The notes under the pieces: model-generated
What the model was told of the DNA's origin: nothing
The model's input: only the letters and a program-made list of their open reading frames with translations
The model's database searches: none
Assembly (NCBI RefSeq): GCF_002303885.1
Contig: NZ_MRCM01000018.1
Location: 62,001 to 126,000 of the forward strand
Origin: Flavobacterium sp. ACN2
Lineage (GTDB): Bacteria > Bacteroidota > Bacteroidia > Flavobacteriales > Flavobacteriaceae
Length of the DNA: 64,000 bases
Reading direction: 5' to 3'
Position numbers and translations under genes: made by a program
In this document: one piece after another, positions 9,098 through 17,809 of the stretch
Numbering within the stretch: position 1 is the stretch's first letter
Layout of the letters: each line of letters begins with the position of its first letter

Positions 9098-9685
9098 ATG
9101 AAAAAAATAATATTAATGCTATTTGGAGCAGCTCTTTTGTCAGCAACAGGATTAAATGCTCAAACTAATACAAACAAATTATCTAAAAAAGATAAAGCCA
9201 TGGCTAAAGAAACAATTTATCAATTTAAAGTAGAAGATTTATCAGGAGATACTTTTGACTTTGCTTCTTTAAAAGGCAAAAAAGTCATGATTGTTAATAC
9301 AGCTTCAAAATGCGGTTTAACTCCGCAATACAAAGATTTAGAAGCGGTTTACAAAGAATATAAAGATAAAGGTTTTGTAATTGTTGGATTTCCGGCAAAT
9401 AATTTTGCTTCACAAGAACCTGGGACAGCTAAAGAAATCGAAACATTCTGCCAGCAGAATTACGGTGTAACTTTCCCGATGATGAACAAGGTTTCTGTTA
9501 AAGGAAGTGATATGTGTGAAGTGTATAAATTCTTAACCGAGAAATCTAGAAATGGTTTGCAAGATTCTGAAGTGGAATGGAATTTTCAAAAATACCTAAT
9601 CAACGAAAAAGGGGAATTGGTTAAAGTAATTAAACCAAAAACTTTAGTTACAGAACCTGAAGTTATTAATTGGATTAAAAGCTAA
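9098..9685 (+). CDS. Exported glutathione peroxidase-family protein (Cys type)
   Basis: 196 residues from the ATG at 9098; an in-frame TTG at 9023 exists, but 9098 starts a clean signal peptide (MKKIILMLFGAALLSATGLNAQ). The thioredoxin-fold domain has the peroxidatic Cys72 in NTASKCGLT, then GFPANNF and WNFQKYL, completing a Cys/Asn/Trp-type catalytic set. It should reduce hydroperoxides in the periplasm or at the envelope. Most Cys-type bacterial homologues use thioredoxin, not glutathione. It is followed directly by a strong terminator, so it is probably monocistronic. Confidence 0.9.
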   Translation: MKKIILMLFGAALLSATGLNAQTNTNKLSKKDKAMAKETIYQFKVEDLSGDTFDFASLKGKKVMIVNTASKCGLTPQYKDLEAVYKEYKDKGFVIVGFPANNFASQEPGTAKEIETFCQQNYGVTFPMMNKVSVKGSDMCEVYKFLTEKSRNGLQDSEVEWNFQKYLINEKGELVKVIKPKTLVTEPEVINWIKS

Positions 9686-9696
9686 AAAGCATAAAA

Positions 9697-9733
9697 AAAA
9701 ACTCAAATTTGAAATTTTCAAATTTGAGTTTTT
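9697..9733. terminator. Bidirectional terminator after glutathione peroxidase
   Basis: A long AT-rich hairpin (AAACTCAAATTTGAAA with its complement) followed by ten T residues on the plus strand. Confidence 0.85.
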
Positions 9734-9744
9734 TTTTTTAGTTT

Positions 9745-9904
9745 CAAAGGGACAAAGATACAAAGGAACAGAGTTTTTAAATACTTTGCGTACTTTGCGG
9801 TTAATAAAACAAAAACTTTAAGTTCCAAAGATACAAAGGCAAAGGAACAGAGTTTTTAAATACTTTGCGAACCTTGCGTAATGCTTCGCGAACTTTGCGG
9901 TTAA
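9745..9904. repeat. Two tandem copies of an intergenic repeat
   Basis: The word series GATACAAAGG, AACAGAGTTTTTAAATACTTTGCG occurs twice (about 9758-9800 and 9831-9870), with the related ACTTTGCGGTTAA at both ends. Relatives of this CAAAG/CTTTGCG repeat occur at 28245-28300. The last copy reaches the stop codon of the GNAT gene. Confidence 0.6.
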
Positions 9905-10398
9905 ACTAAAATAAGCTGCATAAAAACCAAGTCCAGCCAATGGTCAAATTTGTAGCCAACTTCACGAATCGTGCCCGTAGCGATAAATCCAAATTTTTCA
10001 TGAAAAGCAATACTTCCTGCATTATCAGCATCAATTGCGCCAATCATAACATGATAACCTTGTTCTTTTGCTAAACAAATTAATTCTGTCAAAAGTTTAG
10101 AACCAATTCCTTTTCCTATAACATTGTCCACTACATAGACAGAATGTTCTACGGTATGTTGATAGCCTATTTTCTCTCTAAATTGCCCATAACTTCCAAA
10201 ACCAACTACTTCGCCATCTAAATCGGCTACAATTACAGGAAGATTTTTAGCTTTTTTATCTTCAAACCATTTGGTCTGAACTTCCAAAGTTTGAATCTCG
10301 TAGCTATAATTAGCGGTTGTATGTAAAATAGAGTGATTTACAATTTCTAGAATCTTTTGTAAATCGTTTGTGGTTGCAGGTCTTAAAATAATGCTCAT
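9901..10398 (-). CDS. GNAT N-acetyltransferase, phosphinothricin-acetyltransferase-like
   Basis: 165 residues. The acetyl-CoA loop is recognisable as VVDNVIGKGIGSKLL near residues 88-102, followed by AIDADNAGSIAFHEKFGFIATGTIREVGYKF, the pattern of PAT/Bar and methionine-sulfoximine acetyltransferases. These acetylate the amino group of small amino-acid-like substrates in the cytosol. The true substrate is unknown and chromosomal versions usually serve amino-acid detoxification. It lies 16 bp downstream of the thioredoxin-like gene on the same strand. Confidence 0.85.
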   Translation of the reverse strand: MSIILRPATTNDLQKILEIVNHSILHTTANYSYEIQTLEVQTKWFEDKKAKNLPVIVADLDGEVVGFGSYGQFREKIGYQHTVEHSVYVVDNVIGKGIGSKLLTELICLAKEQGYHVMIGAIDADNAGSIAFHEKFGFIATGTIREVGYKFDHWLDLVFMQLILV

Positions 10399-10414
10399 TG
10401 GTAATTATTGTGAT

Positions 10415-11590
10415 TTATTTGGTATTCAGTTCAGCCAATAGAACATCTACTTCTTTAGAGTTCCAATCCATTTCTTTAGCAATGGCTTTGGCATTTTTGG
10501 CGTATTCCAAAGCTTTTTTCTTATTCTTTATTTTATTGTAAAGCTTAGCTTCGAGTAAGTTTCCGTCGTAGGAATCATTTAATTCTAAAGAGCGATCCAC
10601 CCAAGAAATAGCCTTTTTTAAACTTTCAGTGTCTTTAATATGTTTAAAGTAAGTATTTCCGATGTCCTTTAAAAAACTAGCATCGTTCCAAACTAGTTTC
10701 TGAGTATCTTCAAGAGTAACTTTTTTATAGAAATTCCACTTTTCAGTTCTTTCTGCTAATGTCAAATCGTATTTAAAAACCAAAGAATCTGTTTTTTGCA
10801 ATCGGATAGATTTGGCAATTTCCCTTTGTTTATAATAGTTTACCGTATCTAAATTATCAACCAAAGGACGAAGCAATTCATTTACAATACTTTCAATTTT
10901 ACGGTCAACGCGATTTTGAGATGCTACAGCAGCAAATTCCTTCTGATGGTCTAAAACAAACTGAAATTCTCTAGATTTAATATCCGTAACACCGTTGGCT
11001 ATAACTCTCCAGTTTAATTCGCTAACCAATTGATTATCCGTTTGAGTATTCAAATATACGTGAGTTGGTATTGATAACTCAGTTCTGTCTTTTCCTTTTT
11101 TTAGAGTATTTAAATACGTGAAGAATTTATCAGAATTGCTTGGATCAGCAAGAAACTCCTTTTCTAAATATGGTAATTGCATTTTCGGATTTAAAGCATA
11201 ACGCAATTCATTTTGAAACTCCGCTTTTTTCATTTCTCCTTTCAGAGCATAAATTAGCGTTTCATTGCCGTCAAGAAATAAAAAAGTAGGAAGTGATTTT
11301 GTATTGAATTTATTCTTTAAAGCAATTCCTTCTTCTTTTTCAATATTTTTATACGTGCATACATAATTTTTATTCAAAAAATCAATAATAGCGGGATCGC
11401 TTAAAACTTCGGTTTTCATTAAATTACAATGCGGACACCAATCGGCATAAAGCATTACAAAAAGTGGTTTTCCTTCTTTTTTTGCATTTTCTAAAGCTGT
11501 TTTGTACGGAACATCAACAGGAACAAATTGATTCTGAGAAGTTATGGTTTGAAAAGTAACAGATAAAAAAAGTATAAATAAGAAACGCAT
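10415..11590 (-). CDS. Exported thioredoxin-family protein with TPR-like C-terminus
   Basis: 391 residues. It has a signal peptide (residues 1-19, ending ITSQ), then a thioredoxin fold of the DsbD-gamma/thiol:disulfide type with the active site WCPHC (Cys52, Cys55) in LYADWCPHCNLMK and the cis-Pro segment SLPTFLFLDG. The rest, about 140-391, is helical, and its end (SLELNDSYDGNLLEAKLYNKIKNKKKALEYAKNA) resembles TPR helices. It likely reduces disulfides or assists redox homeostasis in the periplasm. The partner is not evident. Confidence 0.85.
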   Translation of the reverse strand: MRFLFILFLSVTFQTITSQNQFVPVDVPYKTALENAKKEGKPLFVMLYADWCPHCNLMKTEVLSDPAIIDFLNKNYVCTYKNIEKEEGIALKNKFNTKSLPTFLFLDGNETLIYALKGEMKKAEFQNELRYALNPKMQLPYLEKEFLADPSNSDKFFTYLNTLKKGKDRTELSIPTHVYLNTQTDNQLVSELNWRVIANGVTDIKSREFQFVLDHQKEFAAVASQNRVDRKIESIVNELLRPLVDNLDTVNYYKQREIAKSIRLQKTDSLVFKYDLTLAERTEKWNFYKKVTLEDTQKLVWNDASFLKDIGNTYFKHIKDTESLKKAISWVDRSLELNDSYDGNLLEAKLYNKIKNKKKALEYAKNAKAIAKEMDWNSKEVDVLLAELNTK

Positions 11591-11697
11591 AATAAGGCTG
11601 GCTTTTATTAATTATTCGATTTTACAAATATATCCCCTTTTTTGAGAAAGAGCCTTAATATATTCCTAATTATAATATAAATCAAGTGCGAAGTTTG

Positions 11698-11705
11698 TAA
11701 CTTTG
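11698..11705 (+). promoter_or_regulatory. Putative -7 element (TAACTTTG) for menD
   Basis: An exact TAnnTTTG match, 62 bp upstream of the menD ATG. Confidence 0.45.
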
Positions 11706-11767
11706 TAAGCAAGAGAAAGAAAGATTAAATAAGGATTTTTCTTTGAAAAAAGTAATACACGACCGGA

Positions 11768-13429
11768 ATGATTTACCCCAAAATAGCGCTTGCACAAAGC
11801 ATTATCGAAATTTTATCTGCCAAAGGCATTGTTAATATTATAATTTCTCCAGGATCTAGAAATGCACCGTTAACTATCGGATTTGCTCAAAATTCAAATT
11901 TTACCTGTTATAGTATTGCAGACGAGCGATGTGCCGCTTTTTTTGCTCTAGGAATTGCACAGCAAACTAAACAGCCAACTGCAATTGTTTGTACTTCAGG
12001 ATCGGCTTTATTGAATTATTATCCCGCTTTCGCGGAAGCGTTTTACAGCCAAATTCCTTTAATTGTAATCTCTGCCGATCGTCCGCAAAGTAAAATTGAT
12101 ATTGGTGACGGACAAACGATTCGTCAAGAAAATGTTTTCTCTAATCATTCCGTTTTTAATGCAAATTTGACCGAAGATGCTTCAGAAGAAAATGATTTGA
12201 AAATCAATTTGGCCATTGAAACGGCAATTCAAAAGAAAGGACCAGTTCATATTAACGCGCCTTTTGAAGAACCTTTATACGAAACAACAGAAGAGCTTTC
12301 TGTACAGCCCAAAATTACAAATCCCGAGCCAGAAGCTTTTCCTTTAGCAATAGAAAATAGCGACGAAATAGTTTCTATTTGGAATACTGCAAAGCGAAAA
12401 TTAATCTTAGTAGGAGTTAACGAAGCAAATGCAATTGATCAAGAAGTTATTGAAAATTTAGCTTCAGATCCGTCAATTGTTGTACTGACAGAAACAACAT
12501 CAAATTTACATCATCCTAGTTTTATCAATTCAATAGATACTTTAATTACTCCTTTTGATGATTTTGATTTTAAGAAGTTTAACCCTGAAGTTTTAATCAC
12601 TTTTGGAGGAATGGTTGTCTCAAAAAGAATCAAAGGATTTTTAAGAAAATACAAACCAGAACACCATTGGCATATTGATACTTTAAGAGCGTATGATACA
12701 TTTGGAGCATTGACAAAACATTTTGAGATGCAGCCCAATGATTTCTTTAAAAACCTGCTTTCAAAAACCTCTTTTGTAAAAAGCAATTATTTTAAAAATG
12801 TAGATGCCGTTTACCAAACGAGATTAGAGAGAAGAAAAGAATATTTAAGTAAAATTGATTTTTCTGATTTTAAAGTTTTCGAAAAAGTAATAGAATCACT
12901 TCCTAAAAATAGTTTGTTGCAAATTAGCAACAGTTCTGCAATTCGCTATGCGCAATTAATCGATATTGATAGTTCTATTGAGGTTTTCTGTAATCGCGGA
13001 ACAAGCGGAATTGATGGAAGCACTTCTACAGCAATTGGTGCAGCGGTTGGAAATAAAAAGCAAACTGTTTTTGTTACTGGAGACATTAGTTTCTTGTACG
13101 ATAGCAATGCTTTATGGAATTCATACATTCCAAAAAACTTCAAAATTATTCTAATAAATAATGGAGGAGGAGGAATCTTTAGAATTTTGCCCGGACATGA
13201 AGAAAAACCTGTTTTCAATACGTATTTTGAAACCTCTCATAATCTTACAGCGGAGCATTTGGCTAAGATGTATAATTTTAATTATTATGCAGCAAAAGAC
13301 AATGAATCTTTAGAAAGCGGAATCAAATCCTTATATGGTTCAGATGATGTTCCAGCAATTTTGGAAGTATTTACGCCAACATTGGAGAATGATCAGATTT
13401 TAAAGCAGTATTTTAAATACCTATATTGA
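11768..13429 (+). CDS. menD: 2-succinyl-5-enolpyruvyl-6-hydroxy-3-cyclohexene-1-carboxylate synthase
   Basis: A ThDP-dependent cytosolic enzyme that joins isochorismate and 2-oxoglutarate in menaquinone synthesis. 553 residues, the usual length. The N-terminal pyrimidine-binding domain contains IISPGSRNAPLT and the CTSGSALLNYYPAFAEAFY block. The C-terminal domain contains the diphosphate/Mg motif with GDISFLYDSNALWN and the INNGGGGIFRILPG segment specific to MenD. First men gene of the region; menB, menA and menC follow on the same strand with other genes between them. Confidence 0.96.
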   Translation: MIYPKIALAQSIIEILSAKGIVNIIISPGSRNAPLTIGFAQNSNFTCYSIADERCAAFFALGIAQQTKQPTAIVCTSGSALLNYYPAFAEAFYSQIPLIVISADRPQSKIDIGDGQTIRQENVFSNHSVFNANLTEDASEENDLKINLAIETAIQKKGPVHINAPFEEPLYETTEELSVQPKITNPEPEAFPLAIENSDEIVSIWNTAKRKLILVGVNEANAIDQEVIENLASDPSIVVLTETTSNLHHPSFINSIDTLITPFDDFDFKKFNPEVLITFGGMVVSKRIKGFLRKYKPEHHWHIDTLRAYDTFGALTKHFEMQPNDFFKNLLSKTSFVKSNYFKNVDAVYQTRLERRKEYLSKIDFSDFKVFEKVIESLPKNSLLQISNSSAIRYAQLIDIDSSIEVFCNRGTSGIDGSTSTAIGAAVGNKKQTVFVTGDISFLYDSNALWNSYIPKNFKIILINNGGGGIFRILPGHEEKPVFNTYFETSHNLTAEHLAKMYNFNYYAAKDNESLESGIKSLYGSDDVPAILEVFTPTLENDQILKQYFKYLY

Positions 13430-13520
13430 TTTTTTGAAAGAAAAATTTTGTTAAAATTATTGATTTATTGCTTCTTTAGCTATAGATTTGGCGCATTATT
13501 CACCAAATACATTCATAGTT

Positions 13521-13862
13521 ATGAGCAAGAGAGAAGAATTAATTACAAAGTACACTACTGATTTAAAAGAGAAATGCGGTATTACAGCTGATGTAGATTT
13601 ATTAACAAAAGTCACAATTGCTTGTGGCCCATCTATTTATAATGATGATGCCTCTACAGTAGCTTCTTCGCAACAATCAGAATTGGATACTGTAAAAAAC
13701 AACTTTCTAATTAAGAAATTAGGTTTAAGTAGTGGTCCAGATTTAGACAAAGGAATTGATGCCGTTATGGAAAAATATGGAAAATCTAATAAACACAAAT
13801 ATAGAGCTGTTGTTTATTATTTACTGACTGTACATTTTAAAAAAGAAAGCATCTTCAAGTAA
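13521..13862 (+). CDS. DUF2853 family protein
   Basis: 113 residues from the ATG at 13521; a longer in-frame non-ATG start at 13488 adds 11 residues without family support. Small, soluble, charged and mostly helical, with the conserved YTTDLKEKCG start and an IACGPSIYNDDAS segment typical of DUF2853. The function is unknown. Its position between menD and cvfB is usual for flavobacteria and does not imply a role in quinone synthesis. Confidence 0.85.
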   Translation: MSKREELITKYTTDLKEKCGITADVDLLTKVTIACGPSIYNDDASTVASSQQSELDTVKNNFLIKKLGLSSGPDLDKGIDAVMEKYGKSNKHKYRAVVYYLLTVHFKKESIFK

Positions 13863-13880
13863 TTAAGTTTGATGCAATTT

Positions 13881-13918
13881 AAAATCCCTTCATAAGTTCT
13901 ACTTATAAAGGGATTTTC
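13881..13918 (+). terminator. Terminator after the DUF2853 gene
   Basis: A stem of AAAATCCCTT with its complement, extended inside by ATAAGT/ACTTAT, then CTGTTTTTT. Confidence 0.75.
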
Positions 13919-13959
13919 TGTTTTTTACCTACAAATTAAGTTTTGTTAAATTAATTTCT

Positions 13960-13987
13960 TTGTACGATGCCAAACTTCGTACCTTTG
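13960..13987 (+). promoter_or_regulatory. Bacteroidota promoter for cvfB
   Basis: TTG at 13960-13962, a 17-bp spacer and TACCTTTG at 13980-13987 match the TTG-N17-23-TAnnTTTG consensus fully. The ATG is 45 bp further on. Confidence 0.7.
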
Positions 13988-14032
13988 CACCTCACAAACT
14001 TAGTTGTATAATCAACTTAGAATATTTAGAAA

Positions 14033-14887
14033 ATGCTAGAAATAGGAAAATACAATACCCTAACTATATTGCGTGACACCAAAGTTGGTTTGTTTTTAGG
14101 AGATCCTGAAAACGATCCAGATGGCGTTCACGATGTTTTGCTTCCCAATAAATATGTACCAAAAGTATTTGAAATTGGCGAAGAATTAATCGTTTTTGTT
14201 TACTTAGATCATGAACAGCGACCAGTTGCGACAACTTTGGTTCCGTACATTTTACTTAATGAGTTTGCTCTTTTGAGAGTAAATTACATTAATAACGTTG
14301 GTGCGTTTATGGACTGGGGAATGGAAAAAGATATCTTGGTTCCGTTTAAAGAACAAGCGCGTCCGATGGAAAAAGGAAAACGCTATTTGGTTTATTTATA
14401 TTTAGACACACAGACCAATCGTTTGGTGGCTTCAAGTAAAACCAATCAATTTTTGAGTAATGACCAGTTGACGGTTGAAAAAGGCGAAGAAGTAGATTTA
14501 ATCGTGTCTCATATTACCGATATGGGAATTAATGTTATTATAAACGAACGTCATAAAGGTCTTTTGTACAAAGATGAAGTTTATGATGATTCGATAAGAA
14601 CCGGCGACAGAATGCGTGGTTATATCAAAAACATTCGTCCTGATAACAAAATTGATGTTGCGCTTCAGCCTCAAGGCGTTGAGAGTATCGAGCCCAATGC
14701 AGAGAAGATTTTAAGTGAATTGAGAGCCAGTAGAGGTTTCCTTCGTTTAAACGATAATTCTCATCCAGAAGACATTAAAACAGTTTTGAAAATGAGTAAA
14801 AAGTCATTCAAAAAAGCAATTGGTTCTTTATACAAAGAAAAACTGATCGAAATTAAAGAAGACGGAATTTATCTGGTAAAAGAATAG
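14033..14887 (+). CDS. cvfB: S1 RNA-binding protein, CvfB family
   Basis: 284 residues with the CvfB layout: three consecutive S1-like beta-barrel units (about 1-65, 66-135 and 140-215, the second recognised by VNYINNVGAFMDWGMEKDILVPF) and a C-terminal winged helix (about 225-284, with MSKKSFKKAIGSLYKEKLI). CvfB proteins bind RNA and affect virulence-factor expression in Gram-positive species; the role in Bacteroidota is not known. The final codons are duplicated downstream together with the terminator (see 14855-15213). Confidence 0.88.
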   Translation: MLEIGKYNTLTILRDTKVGLFLGDPENDPDGVHDVLLPNKYVPKVFEIGEELIVFVYLDHEQRPVATTLVPYILLNEFALLRVNYINNVGAFMDWGMEKDILVPFKEQARPMEKGKRYLVYLYLDTQTNRLVASSKTNQFLSNDQLTVEKGEEVDLIVSHITDMGINVIINERHKGLLYKDEVYDDSIRTGDRMRGYIKNIRPDNKIDVALQPQGVESIEPNAEKILSELRASRGFLRLNDNSHPEDIKTVLKMSKKSFKKAIGSLYKEKLIEIKEDGIYLVKE

Positions 14888-14982
14888 AAATTCCAATTAA
14901 AAAATTCCAAATTCCAATTGATACTTGGAATTTGGAATTTAAAATTTGGAATTTATTTTGCGCTAGCAAAATTATTATAACA

Positions 14983-15013
14983 CGAAAGGCTGCTCATTAC
15001 AAGCAGCCTTTCG
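14983..15013 (+). terminator. cvfB terminator, copy 1
   Basis: A perfect 12-bp stem (CGAAAGGCTGCT / AGCAGCCTTTCG) with a 7-nt loop, followed by CTTTTTATTC. Confidence 0.9.
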
Positions 15014-15182
15014 CTTTTTATTCAGTTTAAAAAAAAACAGAAAATAAAGAAGACGGAATTTATCTGATAAATCAAATCCTAATATTTTAAATTCCAAATT
15101 CCAAGACTGATTCAACGCAATCCATTGGAATTTGGAATTTAAAATTTGGAATTTATTTTGCGCTAGCAAAATTATTATAACA

Positions 15183-15213
15183 CGAAAGGCTGCTCATTAC
15201 AAGCAGCCTTTCG
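15183..15213 (+). terminator. cvfB terminator, copy 2
   Basis: An identical hairpin 200 bp downstream of copy 1, with the same T-run. It is part of the tandem duplication. Confidence 0.9.
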
Positions 15214-15228
15214 CTTTTTATTCAGTTT

Positions 15229-15875
15229 TAAAAAAAATTGTAATTAAAAAAAAACAGAAATAAAATAATTCGAATTCATCTCAGGACAATGGCTTTACGT
15301 ATTTTAGAGATCGTCCCATCGATGGTATGTCTTTTAAATAATCAATGCACCTATCTTAAAAGCAAAAAAGAGAATTTCACGGCTCATCCATTGGTTTTAT
15401 AAAATAACTTTTAGAAAGTTGTGAATTAGTACTTTTTTCCTCTTTTCGTTATCATTTCTATACTAATCAATAGACAATTCTAACATTTAACCTTAGGTGT
15501 TACTTTTTTCTTTTTGAAGTTTCGACAAACACATAAATCATTTGCTCCTTTAATTGAGGTTTGTTACTTAAAACCCTAAAAAAATGAGCGACAAATTTTT
15601 TAAATTTTCTCAAAAAAATCATTTTTTAGGTTAATAAATCAGTGAAAGAAAATCAATCTGAAATCTTTGAAATGTTTTGTATCTCATTGATTTCTAGGGT
15701 GTAAAATTAATTATTATTTTTCTAAACTAATGTTAAAAAATGTTATTTTTTGTAAGTAAATACCAATTGTTAACATTAGAAGTCAATTTAGCAAAGACTT
15801 AAGAGCGATTGAGTAGGTAAAGTAGTAAAAATGATTTATTTTTACCCTATAATTATTTTTAAACAAAAAATCAAA
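15229..15875. other. Gap of about 650 bp before menB
   Basis: AT-rich with no ORF of normal length. It contains a 16-codon micro-ORF enclosed by an imperfect inverted repeat (15572-15634). The rest looks like plain intergenic DNA to me. Confidence 0.5.
15572..15634 (+). other. Micro-ORF inside an inverted repeat
   Basis: Arms AACCCTAAAAAAATGA (15572-15587) and TCATTTTTTAGGTT (15619-15632) pair with two bulges. ATG at 15584 opens a 16-residue frame (MSDKFFKFSQKNHFLG) ending in TAA at 15634, so the start and stop codons both sit in the stem. It could be a leader peptide of the menB transcript or a chance frame. Confidence 0.25.
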
Positions 15876-16709
15876 ATGGATTGGATTACAGCCAGAGAAT
15901 TTGAAGATATAACTTATAAAAAATGCAATGGAGTAGCGAGAATAGCTTTTAACAGACCTAATGTTAGAAATGCATTCCGTCCTAAAACTACTTCAGAATT
16001 ATACCAAGCTTTTTATGATGCACAAGAGGATACTTCGATTGGTGTAGTTTTACTTTCAGCTGAAGGGCCTTCAACAAAAGACGGAGTTTATTCTTTCTGC
16101 AGCGGTGGAGATCAAAATGCGCGTGGACACCAAGGTTACGTTGGAGACGACGGACAGCACCGTTTAAATATTTTAGAAGTACAGCGTTTAATCCGTTTTA
16201 TGCCTAAAGTAGTTATTGCAGTGGTTCCAGGATGGGCCGTAGGTGGCGGACATAGTTTGCACGTAGTTTGCGACATGACGCTTGCAAGTAAAGAACATGC
16301 CATTTTTAAACAAACTGATGCAGACGTAACAAGTTTTGACGGTGGTTACGGATCGGCATATTTGGCTAAAATGGTGGGTCAGAAAAAAGCTCGTGAAATC
16401 TTCTTTTTAGGTAGAAATTATTCTGCTCAAGAAGCTTTTGAAATGGGAATGGTAAATGCTGTAATTCCACATGACGAGTTAGAAGCTACTGCTTACGAGT
16501 GGGCACAGGAAATTCTTCAAAAATCACCAACATCTATAAAAATGCTGAAATTTGCAATGAACTTGACAGACGACGGAATGGTCGGACAACAAGTTTTTGC
16601 AGGAGAAGCAACTCGTTTAGCTTACATGACCGAAGAAGCAAAAGAAGGAAGAAACGCTTTCTTAGAGAAAAGAAAACCAAACTTCGGTGAAAATAAGTGG
16701 TTACCATAA
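15876..16709 (+). CDS. menB: 1,4-dihydroxy-2-naphthoyl-CoA synthase
   Basis: A crotonase-fold enzyme that closes the naphthoate ring of o-succinylbenzoyl-CoA in menaquinone synthesis. 277 residues from the ATG at 15876, where the conserved MDW start lies; an upstream in-frame start at 15831 adds a lysine- and phenylalanine-rich stretch that is unlikely to be translated. Typical MenB elements are FCSGGDQNARG, PGWAVGGGHSLHVVCD (oxyanion-hole glycines), TDADVTSFDGGYGS and the C-terminal FLEKRKPNF. Followed by menA after about 107 bp of repeat sequence. Confidence 0.96.
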   Translation: MDWITAREFEDITYKKCNGVARIAFNRPNVRNAFRPKTTSELYQAFYDAQEDTSIGVVLLSAEGPSTKDGVYSFCSGGDQNARGHQGYVGDDGQHRLNILEVQRLIRFMPKVVIAVVPGWAVGGGHSLHVVCDMTLASKEHAIFKQTDADVTSFDGGYGSAYLAKMVGQKKAREIFFLGRNYSAQEAFEMGMVNAVIPHDELEATAYEWAQEILQKSPTSIKMLKFAMNLTDDGMVGQQVFAGEATRLAYMTEEAKEGRNAFLEKRKPNFGENKWLP

Positions 16710-16721
16710 TAAATTGTAGAT

Positions 16722-16770
16722 TTCTGATTTTAGATTTTAGATGTGATATTCAAGCAATCTAAAATCAGAA
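16722..16770. repeat. Inverted repeat between menB and menA
   Basis: Perfect 15-bp arms TTCTGATTTTAGATT (16722-16736) and the complement at 16756-16770, followed by more TCTAAAATCTA words up to 16808. A typical flavobacterial spacer repeat; it might attenuate readthrough into menA. Confidence 0.65.
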
Positions 16771-16816
16771 TTTTTAAAAATCTAAAATCTACATTCTAAA
16801 ATCTAAAATAATAAAA

Positions 16817-17779
16817 ATGAAACATTGGATTGAAGCCGCTAGACTGCGCACATTACCTTTATCAGTTTCCGGAATTATAGTTGGAAGTATTTATGCATTG
16901 TCAAATCCAACAGAAACGATTAACACTCCAACAGAAGTATTCAGCTGGAAAGTTTTTGGTTTTGCTCTATTGACAACGTTAGGATTACAGGTTTTATCCA
17001 ATTTTGCAAACGATTATGGCGATGGAGTAAAAGGCACTGATAATGCTGATCGAGTAGGGCCACAACGCGCTATTCAGAGTGGTGTTATTACGCCTCAGGC
17101 AATGAAAAAAGCCATTATTATTACTTCGCTTTTAACTTTATTGTCTGCCATCACATTAATTTATTTTGCTTTCGGAAAAGACAATTTCGGATATTCAATC
17201 TTTTTTCTATTATTAGGAATCGCGGCTATTGTTTCTGCAATTCGTTATACTGTTGGTAATTCTGCTTACGGTTATAGAGGATTTGGAGATGTATTCGTTT
17301 TCATTTTCTTCGGACTAGTGAGTACTTTAGGAGTAAACTTTTTGTACGCAAAAGAAGTTGATCCGCTTTTGATTCTTCCAGCCGTTGCAATCGGATTATT
17401 GAGTGTTGGGGTTTTAAACCTAAACAATATGCGCGATCAGGAATCGGATAAAAAATCCGGTAAAAATACAATTGTAGTGCAGATAGGAGCTAAAAAAGCT
17501 AAAAACTATCACTTTTTCCTAATCATTACTGCAATGGTATTAGTAGTTGTATTTGCTATTTTAAGCGATTACAACTTCGACCAATACTTATTTTTATTGG
17601 CTTATATTCCGTTGACAAAACATTTAATTACGGTTTACAAAAATCAAGATCCAAAATTATTAGATCCAGAATTAAAGAAACTGGCATTAAGCACGTTCTT
17701 ACTTTCTATACTACTTACAGTGTGTATGATTTCTTTGATTTCAGATATCATTGTAAACCTCTTTTTGGGAGGTAGATAA
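16817..17779 (+). CDS. menA: 1,4-dihydroxy-2-naphthoate prenyltransferase
   Basis: A membrane UbiA-family enzyme that attaches the polyprenyl chain to dihydroxynaphthoate to give demethylmenaquinone. 320 residues with about eight or nine membrane helices. The first Asp motif is NDYGDGVKGTDNADRVGPQRA near residues 71-90, the MenA signature, and the second is NNMRDQESDKKSGKNT near 202-217. Start at MKHWIEAARLRTLPLS is typical. A UPF0173 hydrolase follows 30 bp later, probably on the same transcript. Confidence 0.95.
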   Translation: MKHWIEAARLRTLPLSVSGIIVGSIYALSNPTETINTPTEVFSWKVFGFALLTTLGLQVLSNFANDYGDGVKGTDNADRVGPQRAIQSGVITPQAMKKAIIITSLLTLLSAITLIYFAFGKDNFGYSIFFLLLGIAAIVSAIRYTVGNSAYGYRGFGDVFVFIFFGLVSTLGVNFLYAKEVDPLLILPAVAIGLLSVGVLNLNNMRDQESDKKSGKNTIVVQIGAKKAKNYHFFLIITAMVLVVVFAILSDYNFDQYLFLLAYIPLTKHLITVYKNQDPKLLDPELKKLALSTFLLSILLTVCMISLISDIIVNLFLGGR

Positions 17780-17809
17780 AAATAAACGTTTAATTTAAAA
17801 GGTAAAAAA

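Larger units (their letters stand above)
14855..15228. repeat. Tandem duplication of cvfB tail plus terminator
   Basis: The 21 bases at 14855-14875 (last cvfB codons) recur at 15046-15066. The block containing the AATTCCAAATTCC words, GCGCTAGC and the hairpin recurs with an offset of 200 bp (GCGCTAGC at about 14960 and 15160). The unit is about 195 bp, duplicated directly head to tail with small indels. Confidence 0.85.
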
